A stretch of DNA of 64,000 nucleotides from Cristatella mucedo (lineage: Eukaryota > Bryozoa > Phylactolaemata > Cristatellidae): assembly GCA_009760855.2 (NCBI GenBank), contig WPIO01000211.1, forward strand, positions 248,001 through 312,000, in the 5' to 3' direction. Positions 43,481-55,979 of this stretch are shown here, piece by piece. Position 1 is the stretch's first letter, and each line of letters begins with the position of its first letter. The notes beneath the pieces are model-generated. The model had not been told where the DNA came from, did not search any database, and was given only the letters and a program-made list of their open reading frames with translations. The translations under genes and the position numbers were made by a program.

Positions 43481-45214
43481 CGGTCGGTCGGCCGACGAGT
43501 CGTGCCTGCTGTCAGCTCTTGGCTCGGTCGTGCGCAGCCCAACGGATGAGCGACAGCTTGCCCAGTGGCTTCGAAGGGAAGGCTTCCTACTCTGCAGCCG
43601 ACCTCTGGGGCCGGTACTCATGGCAGGAGGCAAGCCTTTACCAGTCGGCAGCCTGGGCCAGAAAAGCCGGCCAAGTCGCCTGGATTGTGCGTATCTATTT
43701 ATTGAATAAATTTATTGCTAGCATTGTTGTGCATTCCTTGCCGTGCTATGCTTTCGTTTGGTGAAGGCCTGCTTTGCTGGTCGGTCCGGTCTGATAGCTG
43801 TATGGGCACATGGCAGCTCGGCCGGCTGAGCACCCTGCCCAGCTCTTGACGTCAATGGCCAGCTCGCGACGTTACTCAGCCCTCGCTGCTCTGGCCAGCT
43901 CGCTCTTGACGTTGCGCAGCTCTCGCTGCTCTGGCCTGCATGCACGCACTTGACGTTGCGCAGCTCTGGCCTGCACGCACTTGACGTTGCGCAGCCCTCA
44001 CTGCTTTGGCCAGCTCGCTGCTCTTGACGTTGCGTCGCCCTTGCTTGGTAGGGAGGCCCAGGTTGCAAGGTTGGCAAGTGCAGTCGAGTTGGCAGAGGCT
44101 GCTGGGACTGCGCCTGGCTCGCCAGCCATGATGACTAGCCTGCCCGTAGCAGCAAAGCCAGGCGGGGACGAGCCGACTGGCAAGTGCAGCAGAGTCACGG
44201 CCAGGAGGCTGGTGAGAGCAGCTCTGGGTGCTGGCGCACTGCGTGCATCAGCTACCGAGTGGGCTGCATTCATCAGTACATTGCAGTTAGTGGCTCATGC
44301 CAATGCAGCAATCTCTTGCGATTCGCGGCAAATCGACCACAAATAGGCTGTGCAAAGTTAAATTTCTGCGCAGGTTATGTAAACACACTCGTTTTAAAGA
44401 GCTCTCCTTCCATGATCTAGAGCCAGCATAAACAACAGCATTTCCTGGAAGCAACCAAAACGAGAGTTTAACAGGCAGAGAAGTCTAAATGGGAGCATCG
44501 AACAGCAACTATTCCTCTATTTGTATGCGTTGGTGCGTTATGGATTTGACCGTATTTGCTCTGGCTATTGCCGTCGACTGCTGCGCATTGCCCTCAAATG
44601 CATATTAGCGGATGTAATTTTAATACAGTGCCGTGAAATAGGCAAGAATAGTTGGATCTTCTCATACGCAGCGAAATATTGTACGTCATGATAATTGGAG
44701 TTTCGCACTGCCAATATCTGGTCATTATTAAATTAGGTTGGGGTAGTGGCCTGGATCACTGCTGTTAACTCCTATTCATTACTTGCGATTTAACTTGCAA
44801 AACTATTTGAAAGGATACAATAGCATTTTAAGCACAGTGCTCTGTGACACACAAGAAAATGAGATCTTGGCCAAACTACTTCCCATGATTTTCGATAGAT
44901 CATGATGGATTGCCATATTTGCACGTGCTGTTGCTGTCGATGGCTATGGATTGCCAGAGATTGAACTACAGAGTGGGTAAAAGTATGTGCAGTGTGATGC
45001 TTCGTGGAATGACTATTGGAACTTGGTGTAGCCGATTTCTCGTCGACTTGCCTAAGAATTGTGGTATTGGCGTGCACCATTGACAATGAACCCGCCAAAC
45101 AGCGTGACAATTCTACAGTTTCACTTTTAATACAATCAAAAGTTAAATGCAAAGAAAATTTGAAGTTTGCAAGCCAGTTTGTGGTCGATTTGCCATGGAT
45201 TATAGTGGATTAAA
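43481..45214. other. No supported gene
   Basis: 43480-44340 is GC-rich with repeated phrases (GACGTTGCGCAGCTCT and CTCTGGCCAGCTCGC recur about every 45-60 bp between 43845 and 44035), apparently a degenerate minisatellite. 44340-45214 is AT-rich unique sequence. Confidence 0.4.
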
Positions 45215-46505
45215 ATTAGTAACAATAATACGTGGGATATAGCGCCCTCAGTGAACTCAATCTCTTTCTATGCACCTTACATTTGCTGCAAAGGAAGCAC
45301 TATCGATCAATTAGTGGTAGCATTCTTAATTAACAACAATAATAACATGGCTAGGGGTGACATGCACAGAGTCAGCATGCAAGTATGGTTAATGGCAGCA
45401 TGCACAGAGTCAGAACAGAAATGCACATAAATACGAATACATACGAATCAGAGGGACCCACGAAATGCTGTGACAGCTAGATTTTAGATTTGACAATTAG
45501 TTTTTAGTTTCTTTTTAAATGTGGACAAGTCAGGAGATGTCGTGACTAAAGTCAGGAGTGAGTTCCAGACTTTGGGATAAAACTTTGAAAGAATCTCCCG
45601 GTCTCCAAAGATTTCAGGTTTGTATGAGGTCTAGGTAACAGATTCCGAAAAGCAGGAGGCACAAAGCTTGGCCAGGTGGATCAGTAGATCTGACAGGCAG
45701 GGTGTATATCTAGGTGGAGCCAAAGGACCTAAAAGTAAGCTGCTAAACCTTGAAGTCGATGCATTGATTGACTGGGAGCCAATGCAGGTCGGTTAGAAGT
45801 GGTGTGATGTGGCAACTGCGACGCTCACGACAGACAAGCCTAGCTGCAGATTTTGGCAGCAACTGTAAGTGCCTAGTTGTACAGGCTGGTTGACCAGCAA
45901 GCAACGAGCCACAGAAGTCAAGACTGGATGTAACAAATGCATTGACCTACTTTGATGTGCTACCCCTATCTAAACAAGCCCGAATTTTAGCAATGTCATG
46001 TAGCTGAAAGTAGACTAAATTGACTTTGGAGCTGATGTGGTCGTGTAATGAAATGTCACTTTGGAACACAAACATTAAATTTAGTGCAGATTCAACAGGA
46101 GAAATATGCTGGCAGAGCCGATTGTGAGCGTTAACCTTTCCAATTTCCGAATCACACTTGATTTGCCCTTAACTAGTAAGTTAGTTTTATTTATTCAATT
46201 TAATCTATTTTATTGTTTTATTTATTCAATTTATTCTATTTTATTCATTCAATTTAAGAAAGTTTGCTGCCATCCATATGTGGATGCCATCAATACATGC
46301 AGCCAGGGTATTGATAGAATTCGATATGGTAGAGGGGCGAGAAGGATCAAAGCAGAAATACAACTGAGTGTCATCTGCATACAAGTAAAAGTCTAGATCG
46401 TGTCTGGCAATCACATCGGCAAGAGGGAGATTATAAACCGTGTAAAAATGGCCAAGCAGTGAGCTCTGAGGTACCCCATACTTCAGAGGCTCCTGGCCTG
46501 ATCTT
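45215..46505 (-). mobile_element. LINE-A with RT catalytic YADD region
   Basis: The longest reverse-strand LINE-A. From its 3' end (45215) it runs through the 3' UTR and decayed C-terminus (about 45530-45960) to a frame at 46241-46525 reading GVPQSSLLGHFYTVYNLPLA, DFYLYADDTQLYFCFDPSRP and MAANFLKLNE. This holds the GVPQGS and YADD motifs of reverse transcriptase. An ATTTATTCAATTT triplication lies near 46190-46255. Confidence 0.87.
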
Positions 46506-47245
46506 TGATCATGAAGTTGGTCCATGCATTCGTGACATCCCGTCTCAACTTCTGCAACTCACAGCTCGCTGGCCTACCGGCGTGTGCGATCAGGCGATTG
46601 CAGCTGGTGCAAAACTCTGCAGCTAGGCTTGTCTGTCGTGAGCGTCGCAGTTACCACATCACTCCACTTCTCGCCGATCTGCACTGGCTACCAGTCAAGC
46701 AACGGATTGACTTCAAGGTTTTGTCGCTCACTTTTAGGTCACTTCATTCCTTGGCTCCAGCCTATCTCTCAGATATACTACCCCATCAGGCCAAGCATCG
46801 TACCACCTGCTGTTCAGAATCCAACAGTCTACAAATACCCTGTACAAACCTTAAATCCTTTGGAGACCGTGCATTTAGTTCGTATGCTCCCAAAGCCTGG
46901 AACTCCCTCCCTCCGACCTTCGTTAGAACATCCCCTGACCTGACCACATTTAAAAAGAATGTAAAACACACCTATTTAGGACAGCATTTACTGGGTCCCT
47001 GTGATTCGTCCTTGATGTGCTTATGCGTGCTGACACTGTGCATGCTGCCACTAACCACATTTGCATGCTGACCCTGTGCATGTCGCCCCTAACCATGTTA
47101 TTCATTTCGTTTGTTTTTCAAGCACGATTTTACTCACCATTCAATTGCTTTTCCTTTTGCTGCAAATGTAAAGCGCCTAGAGAGAGATTAAGTTCTCTGA
47201 GGGCGCTTTATCAAGTGAATTATTATTATTATTATTACTATTATT
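46506..47245 (+). mobile_element. LINE-A, RT C-terminus and 3' end
   Basis: Starts [20 protein letters not shown] and runs through [40 protein letters not shown] and [16 protein letters not shown] to the 3' UTR, stem-loop and (ATT)n. Head-to-head with the previous - strand copy. Confidence 0.92.
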
Positions 47246-47404
47246 ATTATTATTATTGTTTGTCCATTCACATCAATGCCCTGGAGTCTCCCACTGAGAT
47301 AGGAACCATTGGAATGAAGTGACAGTGAAGCCCAGGCAAGATGAGAGGAGCTGAAGAAGGACTTGATGATTGATAGTATATATATCGATAGTATCAAAAG
47401 CTGC

Positions 47405-47455
47405 CGATAGCTCGATAGATCGATAGATCGATAGATCGATAGATCGATAGCTCGA
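47405..47455. repeat. (GATCGATA)n short tandem repeat
   Basis: Five to six 8-bp units bounded by AGCTCGAT. It lies just 5' of a LINE-B reverse-transcriptase fragment. Confidence 0.92.
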
Positions 47456-47459
47456 GCAA

Positions 47460-48652
47460 AGTGAGCAGAAAGACTATCTAAGAAGGGTCTGTACCTGCGG
47501 AGTCCCTCAAAGGTCTGTACTCGGTCCCTTGCTGTTCTCCATTTATATTTCAACACTGGTAAAAGTGATTAAGACCCATAGAACGGGATATCACTTTTAT
47601 GCTGACGACACTCAGCTGTCTTTGTCATTCAAACAATCAGAATCTGCTGCAGCAACTGAAAAACTGAATGCTTGCCTTGCCGACATCTGATCCTGGATGT
47701 CGAAAGACTTCTTGAAACCAAATGGCAATAAAACTGAACTGTTGCTCGTAGGACACACCAAGTGTGTGGCTGGATTAAAGGCTTTGCTGTTCTAATAGGT
47801 GATGCTATTGTGTGACCATCACTACGTGCTCGAAATTTAGGTGTCGTTTTCGACAGCTGCCTCAATTTTCAAAGCTTCATTCAGAAGACTGCTTCTACAG
47901 CTAGCCATCACATCCTATCCCTATCCAAAATTAGGAGCTGTCTCCCACAGTGGCATGTAAATAACTTAACTAGCTCCTTAGTTCTGTCTCGGCTTGATTA
48001 TTGTAATTCCCTTTTGGCTGGGCCACCAAAGAAAGCAACTAGGCCACTGCAGCTGACTATGAATATGGCTGCATGGCTAGTCATTCAGTCCCAGGGGTTT
48101 GAGCACGTGTCTCCTCTGCTAAAAGAGCTAGGATGGATGCCGGTTGAGCAACGGATACAGAGCAAAGTTCTTACGCTGACCCACAAGGCCTGCCACGGCT
48201 TGGCTCCTTCGTACCTAGCTGAACTGCTGCACCAGTTTCAGCCTCTTCGTACCCTCAGGTCCTGTGTGGACAATCAATATGCAATTCCATTCCTCAGCTT
48301 AAAGACCGTTGGCGACAGAAGCTGTAGCCCTGCAGGTCCTAGACTGTGGAACTCGCTTCCACAATTCTTAAGCAACGACAACTACTCTGCTACTGCCGAC
48401 TACGGCACATCCTTTTCAGCGTTCCTGAGCTCCAACTTCCATGCTACAAACTACCTCAACTGCTCTCCTGACTCTGCTATGCCTCCCACTTTCCCTTTGT
48501 TGCGTGAGACGAAGTCTGTTGGCTACCGAATGCGTACCGAAAGCCACCTAGGCTGTGAGTGGGCTATACAAAACTCTCCTGCTTAACACCAACATGGTCT
48601 TTATGACTTTGTGGAGTTACAGAAGGAGATACATTACATTACATCTAACCTG
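47460..48652 (+). mobile_element. LINE-B, longest copy, RT to tail
   Basis: RT motifs [19 protein letters not shown] and [15 protein letters not shown] (about 47499-47640) carry the YADD catalytic pair. RNLGVVFDSCLNFQSFIQK and VLSRLDYCNSLLAGPPKK follow. A frame (48014-48586) then reads ELGWMPVEQRIQSKVLTLT, PSYLAELLHQFQPL and RLWNSLPQFLS to a stop. The 3' UTR ends GACTTTGTGGAGTTACAGAA and an (ACATT)n tail. Several stops (for example after CLADI) show it is inactive. Confidence 0.9.
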
Positions 48653-49549
48653 CATTCCTACGTTGGTTGGTATACACCCGAAGCAATGCTGACACTGTGG
48701 AGTGATTAGCTCAAAAGCCTGACCGGATTTTATTAGCTAGGTTTGAAGTTTCAATATATGAGTTCAGATGGTCTGCCACGACTCGTTCGTGTGTCTTTGA
48801 TGAGAACAGTCTAGGGGATACTTGGCGGAGGTCTCTTGATCGAGTTCTCATGATCTAGTATTACTTTCGTGAGTAGTGGCACGACTACAGCCTTTTTGAG
48901 AGATGCTGAGACTTAACCTATTTGGCCAATGACATATTTATGACGTGCAGCTATGCAGCTCTGTTATGCATGCTATGTTAGCTATGGTAGCAGCAGATCA
49001 ATGCACCGTAGAATCAGGACAGTGGGAATATGGTCCAGGAGACTAGTCTTCGGTGATTGGGATATGAACTTCAGGACGATCTACACCCGTCCTCGTTTGC
49101 CTTTCGATGGGCCTTCAGGCCTGATCTTTTTTAATGCTTTTTAAGCTTGAGCTTAGTAGACCTAACTAGTTTAACGTCTGTGGTAAACCATAAGCCGTCT
49201 GGGCGAGGGTGCACTGTGTGGTTAGTCAGGGATGCAAAATCGTCGAGCAGCTAAACTAGTGTGATGTTGTAGCACTCTACCTATGATGATAAGTCGGAAG
49301 GATTGCGCAGCAATAGTCGAAGCTGATACGGGCTGCATCGATGTCATGTCAGGTCTTGAGGTTCCACAATTCACGGGTGATTTTAGAAGAGGAGGAGGAG
49401 GGCACACACTGTAGACTGAATGACATCTGCATGTGGTCAGATAAGCAGGATTTAGTAATTATTGGTGATGACAAAGTGCAGTTGTATGAGAAAGTTTTTT
49501 TGAGTGTGTGACCCTTGATCTGAGTAGGACCATGCACATACAAAAATAA
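48653..49549. other. No gene seen
   Basis: Unique sequence, possibly very old repeat remnants. No frame worth naming. Confidence 0.4.
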
Positions 49550-49720
49550 ATACTAGCTGATTTAGCAGCCTCTTTTGTGTAGTGACAGAAGAGCCGTTAC
49601 GGCTATCACCACCTCTTGAAGCTGCGATACAGAATCACCCACTGCAGGATTCGAACCCGCGACCTCAGAACAGAGGTCTTGAAAAGCAACCACCTTACCT
49701 AGTGTGCTATCACGGCTCAC
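49550..49720 (-). mobile_element. SINE-1 copy
   Basis: AAATACTAGCTGATTTAGCA, CGGCTATCACCACCTCTTGA, B-box complement GGATTCGAACCCGCGACCTC and head complement GCTATCACGGCTCAC. Confidence 0.88.
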
Positions 49721-50587
49721 TACATGAGCCAAAAAAGACAATGAGTCTGTCAGTGCACAAAAGTAAGTGCTGTAAGTTATCAAAATGAATGTTGAAATCA
49801 CCCATAATGAGGAATGATCTGTCGATTTCTTGCTCACAGAATCGAAATGAGAACAGATAAATCTGAGATAAAGGAGGACTTGGTACCTGATAGGTGAGAG
49901 GCTATTGCCAACGGCGTTAGCTTGTTTTCAGGTGAAATCACGACAATTGATTCGAAAGACGTGCTTCAAGGGTACTTGATTGAGCGAATTCGTCGAACCC
50001 GGCAGAGCCGGAGCCATGGAGCTGCAAATTTGCCCGGCCCAAGTTCAGGGCCGAGGCCCTTAAATATTTGCCTATGCCAGGCCGGTAGGCTTAGGTACTG
50101 AGCCTCCCTCCCCCCCCATAGGCGGGTCCAGAGGTCGGGGCTCGGCCCTAGAAGTCACGGCGTCGAGCTCAACGCCAAGCTGGGGCGAGACGCAACGTAC
50201 TGCGCAAGCAGCGAGCCGAGTCGTAACGACGCACGCACGGGAGAGGCAGGCATTCGTCCTTGGCGGAAGGCCGCTTAGGCGCGTGTACTCTAAGCACAGC
50301 CGGGAAGCAGATTGGTGGTCAGCTGCAGAGTTCTTGCCGTCAGCTCTACTGCCTGCCCGGCCCTCTTCCTCGTCGTTGCATCGTTGCTGACGAATCCCGC
50401 AGTAGGCGATGTAGACAGGAGTGTCGATCGCAAAGTGCGAATCATGCAGCTGGGACGCTCTGTTCGACTTGACCAGTTTAAGCTTCAGCCTACAGTCGAG
50501 AGAAAGCGAAGACGGTCCTGCTGCCAAGCCTACTTTCAGACACATGACTGGGTCCAGTACTCAGAGAGAAAGGGAGGACTCGGAAAA

Positions 50588-50761
50588 AATACTAGCCGAT
50601 TTTACAGCCTCCTTTTGTATGGCCATAGAGTAGCCTCGACGGTTATCACCCTGCTTGCAGTGACGGAAAAAGATTGCCCACGGCAGGATTCGAACCCGTG
50701 ACCTTGGTACTGAGGTCGTGAAAAGCAGCAGCCTTACCTAGTGTGCCATGACTTCTCACCA
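50588..50761 (-). mobile_element. SINE-1 copy
   Basis: AATACTAGCCGATTTTACAG, GGTTATCACCCTGCTTGCAG, GGATTCGAACCCGTGACCTT and GTGCCATGACTTCTCACC. Confidence 0.87.
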
Positions 50762-51589
50762 ATCGATCTCTCCTTCGCCGGCCGGCATTCGGAGTTTGTC
50801 AGCAGCTGCGTTCGAGGCGACCGTAAGAGCACTGCAGGAAAGATCTAAGGCCGTCTAGCCTCAAGTGCCAACAATCACAGCCACCCTGGTTGGTTGTTAG
50901 ACTCTACCAGCAGCAGACGCAGCCAGTAGAGGCGATCAATGGGGTCCTGGCTGAGATCGGCTGGGAGGAGAAGGGGAAACTGGAGCTGCTGTGTCAACTG
51001 CACCGGAAAGAGGATGGTGCTGATCTTCTCTGCTGCTGCTCTTTGGTTTGATCGCGGCTCGCCTCTTCGCGAGCTCGAGCCGTCTGCCGGCTACAACCGC
51101 AGGAGTTTCCATGAACTGCTCGTCCTCAAACTCAGTGACGAGCCGGAGTGCACAATATTGTGGGACAGCCTCTCGGACAGGAACGAAGACGCTCTGGCAC
51201 AGACTAAGGGCCAAATCCACATCATCGCTGGCCAGACTCGTGCAGGTATGCTCCAAGAGTTGAATGACGAAGACCCGTTTGGTTGCTTTGCGATTTCCAC
51301 CGATGAGTCGTCGCCCGACGCAGCCAAACGAGAGCATTCGCTTCCTTCTTCTGTATTCGCTTCCTGAAAAGACCGGAGATGTAGCCGTCGAGCGATCTCT
51401 TGCTCTTGTTGAAATGTCATCGATCACGATGCTAGATTTGCTCTCATCGATCGATACACGAGGCCTTGGCAGCAAAAAACCTGCATCCCAGACGAATCAT
51501 AGCACATGCTATGATGGCACGTCCAACAGGTCCGGCCCATTCCATGGCCTGCAGGAAATAGTTCGCTGCCTAGCTTGGGCCACTCGACG
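50762..51589. other. GC-mixed unique sequence with competing ORFs
   Basis: Long frames overlap on both strands (50939-51367 +, 51264-51749 +, 50936-51475 -). The + frame includes HELLVLKLSDEPECTILWDS and QTKGQIHIIAGQTRAGML, with a donor-like CGTGCAG|GTATGC at 51246; the - frame includes RRRKRMLSFGCVGRRLIGGN. I recognise neither and cannot pick a strand. It may be a decayed gene or unique repeat. Confidence 0.3.
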
Positions 51590-52930
51590 ACGGCTCCTTT
51601 GTACCTCCGTCTGCAACTCCACACAGCCATACAGACTATGTGGGCGTTATGTAGCCGTGTGTTTTCTATATCTCACTCACACCCAAAGCGGCTTTCGTTA
51701 CGAACTTAGAACCCAACAGACTTCATCTCACATAACGAAGAGAATGTGAAAAACAAGGCTGAGTCAGGAGAGCAGTTGAGGTGGTGAGTAGCATGGGATG
51801 TGGCAGCTCAGGACGCCCGGAAGGGATGTACGATACATACTAGCTGATTTAACAGCCTTTTTTGTATAGCCACAGAAGGGCCTCTACGGCAGTCACTATC
51901 GCTTGCATCTTCGATAAAAAACCACCCACCGCAGGATTCGAACCCAAGACCTCGGGACCGAGGTCGTGAAAAGCAGCCGCCTTCCCTAGTGCACCACCGA
52001 GGCTCACTTGCACTCAGTGGCCGGAGATTAATTGTTGCTGCACAATAGTCTTGGAATTGAGTCCCACAGCTTCAGACTTGCAGGGCAAATAACTTCTCTC
52101 CCTAATGGTATTTAAGCAGAAATGTAACACCTAATTTATTGTACATACAGGACCTGCAGGCATGAGGAGGCTGAAACTGGTGCAGCAGTTCGGCTGCATA
52201 TGGCAAAGCAAAGCCACTGCAGGCCTTGTAAGGCAGTGTGAGAACTCTCCTCTGTATCCGTTGATAAATCGACAGCCATCCAAGCTGTTTTAATACGGGA
52301 GACACATGATTATACCTCCGGAATTTTCCAACTAGATTTGTGTCATATTTAACTGGATTTGTGTCATATTAATTGCCAGCTGCAGTGGCCCAGTGGCTGT
52401 TTTGGAAGCCCATGCAAAAGGAAAATACAAGAATCTAGCCAAGACATAGCTAAGGAGCTAGTTAAACCTTTTGTAAGCCACAGTGGAAGACGATAGCTTA
52501 ATCTTAGATACTGATTGGACGCGAAGGGTAGCTACTGAGTCAGTCTTCTTAACGAAGTGTTCAAACTGTAGGCAGCTATAGAAGACGATACCTAAATTCT
52601 GAGCAGATGGTGAGGGTCACACAAAAGCACCATCTATTAGAAAGGAAAGCCTTGTAGTCCATGCCGCATGCTTAGGGTGTCCTGTGAGGCTGGTTAAGAT
52701 TTATCAACGTTTAGTTTAAGGATATTTGCTGACATCCCGGATCGACTGTCGGCAAGGCAAGCAATTAGTGCATCATTCGCTGCAGCAGATTTACTCGCTA
52801 AACTTTGATCTCCACAGTGAGCTCAATTGTCTCGGTGCTGCATGCAGCAGTTAGGCTAGATAGTGGGTGGGCGTGGCTATTTCTCCTCTCCATAGTACTG
52901 TGCCTTCTTGTCGGAGAAAGGTGAGAATGG
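51590..52930 (-). mobile_element. LINE-B 3' part, interrupted by SINE-1
   Basis: Reverse strand: GTCTGCAACTCCACACAGCC and ACCCAAAGCGGCTTTCGTTA, SINE-1 at 51836-52010, then MSPVLKQLGWLSIYQRIQRR and further upstream sequence (ACACCCTAAGCATGCGGCAT region) to about 52930, co-linear with 39300-40450. Confidence 0.82.
51836..52010 (-). mobile_element. SINE-1 nested in LINE-B
   Basis: ACATACTAGCTGATTTAACA, CTACGGCAGTCACTATCGCT, GGATTCGAACCCAAGACCTC and CACCACCGAGGCTCAC. Confidence 0.87.
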
Positions 52931-53439
52931 TCGTGGAACAGCCTTTTATTTTGGTAATTTTCACAGGCTCGTATGCATACACAGCAAGGTACACTGGCTG
53001 CGGACTCAAAAAGTGATGTTGGTTTATCCGAAAAATGGTTTCGATTTCTCAGGTGCCCTGCCCTGCCCACCGGTGATGGGGGTGTGGCTGCTGCCGAAAG
53101 ACTGGCTACTGCAGTCGTGACCGGCCGTTATGGCCGGCATTTCGGGACTTGCCAGATGGGCCATCATGACAGGGCTTCCGGCAGCAGAGCCAAGCCGACC
53201 ACTTCGACTGGCCAAGGTCAGTCCAGTTCAAGGTCAGTCCGGTTCAGGAGTCCGACTTTCCCGTGCTGCAGCATCTGAAAGAAGTTTCTCCGGAAGTGAA
53301 TGGCTCGACCTCAGACTACAAGACTGCAGCCTCAGCCTAGCAGTGCCAAAGCGGCCAGGTCATTATTCCATGCAGCACTTCAATGTCTAAGTTCTAGGAG
53401 ACCTAGTGATCTCATCCCGAAGCTCAGAATATAAATGGG

Positions 53440-54235
53440 TCCATTGCATTTGTGACATCCAGTCCGGCCTGCTGTATAACTTACCACGTGCTGCTCTACC
53501 GGCAGCTCTACCGTGCAATCATGTGCTTAAAGCTGGCGCAAAACTCTGCTGCTAGGCTTGTCTGTAATGAGCACAGCGGTTGCCACGTCGCACCACTTCT
53601 CGCCGACCTTCCCTGGCTCCCAGTCAAGCGACGCATCGACTTCAAAATTGTGTCATTCGCTTTTAGGACGCGAAATGTGCATGCTTTCCCAAGGCCAAGC
53701 GAAGATTGCCAAATCCGTGCAGAACAATTGACCAAAGGACCCGTAGAGAGATGCGACTGGCTGCTGCTGCAACCACGTGGTTGCAGCACCCGGCAGCTTT
53801 GCTGGGCCGACAAGGGAGCGACGACAAAGCTACCGATATTATATTATATTATATTATACTATATTATATTATAGCCCAATCTCCATCCTCACAGTGTCCG
53901 CCCCTTCTCTCAAAGTAGCTACGGTGCTGGCCCGAAAACTCTACGAATCATCATGGGATTTGCCTACAAATCGGAAACTTTGCTGAGTTTTTGTCATTCG
54001 CTTTTAGGTCCCTCCATTCTTTGGCTCCAGCTTACCTATCAGATCTACCCAGCCACCGTGGCTAAGCATTGCACCACCGGCTTTTCGGAATCTAATACTT
54101 TCTTTTTACCTGTTTGAAGCTAAAATCCTCTGGAGACCGTGCCTTGAGTTTGTATGCTCCCAAAGCCGAGAACTCACTTCCGACTTGTGAAGCGACATCC
54201 CCTGACTTGACCAAACTAAAAACACAAGCTAAAAC
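53440..54235 (+). mobile_element. LINE-A C-terminal fragments, diverged
   Basis: 53520-53690 reads [20 protein letters not shown] and LADLPWLPVKRRIDFKIVSF. A rearranged middle contains a (TATAT)n run (53837-53873). From about 53985 it resumes with CATTCGCTTTTAGGTCCCTC to CCAAAGCCGAGAACTCACTT. It is older than the other LINE-A copies. Confidence 0.75.
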
Positions 54236-54732
54236 GTATCAGTGTATCCATATCTCTGAGAGCAGTCCATAAACGCCTTAATCTTATAAGACATATTTAG
54301 TCTAGTTTCCAAGCAAGATTTATAGAGATTACTAACACTCATCGTTTAATTCAAAACAGCTGTGCGAACATCATCAAAACAGACTATTATTAAATAGTAG
54401 ACTCTCGATATCGCATCAGTTTTTTCTCGTGAAATCAGAGTGTCATTTTTCAGTCCGATCACACTTATTCGTAACTTCTGTAGAACTGAAAGAAATTTGT
54501 TTAGTATAAAATACATTTAATTGAAAAACCTGAAATATGGAAAAAGTAAATTGGTCTAGGAGAAGAATTACTATACCACAGAGCTTTGGTCTTTTGCTAC
54601 GCCGAGACTGAGGCTAGACCGAACCAATGATAACTCAGGGGCGCCGTCCAGGCGTGCGCCTGAGCGTACGCAGAGTGCATAGAAAGATATCCAGTTTGCT
54701 GAGGGTGCAATGCAAATGCGTGATAATTATTG

Positions 54733-54890
54733 CGAGCTGGTTTGGCCCAGAGGTTAAGGTGCTCGCCCCGAGCAAGGTCTAGCTGAGGTCGTCGGCTCGA
54801 GCCCCGAGGCATACGTGAAGCGCCGGAATGGAGATTAAGTTCTTTTGGGGCGCTATATAAATGAATTATATTTAATTATATTTATTTATA
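54733..54890 (+). mobile_element. SINE-2 copy
   Basis: GCGAGCTGGTTTGGCCCAGA (A-box region), TCGTCGGCTCGAGCCCCGAG (B-box region), GTGAAGCGCCGGAATGGAGA and GTTCTTTTGGGGCGCTATAT (stem-loop), then a tail of ATTATATTTA repeats. Confidence 0.85.
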
Positions 54891-54899
54891 TAACATCGA

Positions 54900-55247
54900 G
54901 GCATAGCTCCACTGCGAAAGTCATGGCTACGTCAATGAGCCGGACGAGGGCGTGTCTCGCGCAGGTCTGTGGCTCTTCCGTCGGGCTGGGCTGAGAGGGG
55001 GGGGGGGGTGTGTGTGTGTGTGTGTGTGTGTGGGACTGGCCGGCCCAACGCTGGCAAACTGGGCGCTCTGCCAAAAGAACCCAGCACGAGAGAGGGGAAG
55101 CGTGCGCCTTCCGCTCTGCCACGCGTCGCGCGCAGCGGCTCCCTCTGGCCCGCCCCGGCGCTGCACGCTATTGGTTAATTTCGATATTAGCAGGCAGCTT
55201 TCTGCGTCGGCGCCACTAGATTCGCATACAGCCTGCAACGCGGAGAG
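54900..55247 (+). promoter_or_regulatory. Candidate CpG-rich promoter and first exon of the PTB-adaptor gene
   Basis: From about 54930 to 55330 CpG is much denser than in the flanks. There is an inverted CCAAT box (ATTGG at about 55170) and a near-consensus splice donor GCGGAGAG|GTAAGC at 55247/55248. The phase of any coding content is unknown, and the segment may be a 5' UTR exon. A G-run plus (GT)n microsatellite lies at 54998-55033. It is about 1.3 kb upstream of the first adaptor exon on the same strand, hence the link. A promoter for another transcript is equally possible. Confidence 0.35.
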
Positions 55248-55526
55248 GTAAGCGACTGCGTCGCGACTGCCGGCTCCCACGATGCGTGGGTCGGGTAGGC
55301 ACAGCGCTCATCTTCGCCGGAAGTTAGCGTGCGTAAAGCGCTATGCCTGCGGTTTCTCGAAAGATTATCGGCTCCCGCTGTGCAGTATAAGTAAAGATAC
55401 CATTTTAGTAGCCTTTGTGCACCGCTAATGCAGCTCTTCAGCTCTGGTAATTAACAAGTGACAGTAGTCGACTGCTAGCCCAGTATATCAGCGGGCGATC
55501 AAGCGCTTGAGTTCGCTTAGCCGCCG

Positions 55527-55635
55527 GTGAGAGAGAGAGAGAGTGAGATGGACGGACGGATAGGCAGACAAAAGAGAAAATGAGAGAGATAGTGGGAGTC
55601 AAAGAGAATTAGAGAGAAAGAGAGCTAGAGAGAGC

Positions 55636-55667
<32 letters not shown>

Positions 55668-55735
55668 AAAGCGCTAGAGAGGGAGCTAGAAAGAGTGAGA
55701 GTGAGAGAGGGCGAGCGAGGAAGAGAAAGACGGAG
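55527..55735. repeat. GA-rich simple sequence
   Basis: Imperfect (GA)n with GCTAGAGA and GGAC variants. Confidence 0.85.
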
Positions 55736-55979
55736 AATGTAGTTATAGGCAATTAGAAAGTTGTAGGAAGTTCCCTGCTCAAGTAAAATCGTTCCAAATT
55801 ACGTCCAATAGCCGACAATCATGGGCAGCTCTGTATTTTTTGAAGACGCGATAGCTCACTTTCCAGACAGACGAACCAAAGTCTTGTGAGCAACGTGATC
55901 GCAACGTTACCAGAACGGCAGACGATTGGTGACTGCCCCTCAGGCAGCATGGCTAAAGGAGTTTGCCAATGTCAGAAGT

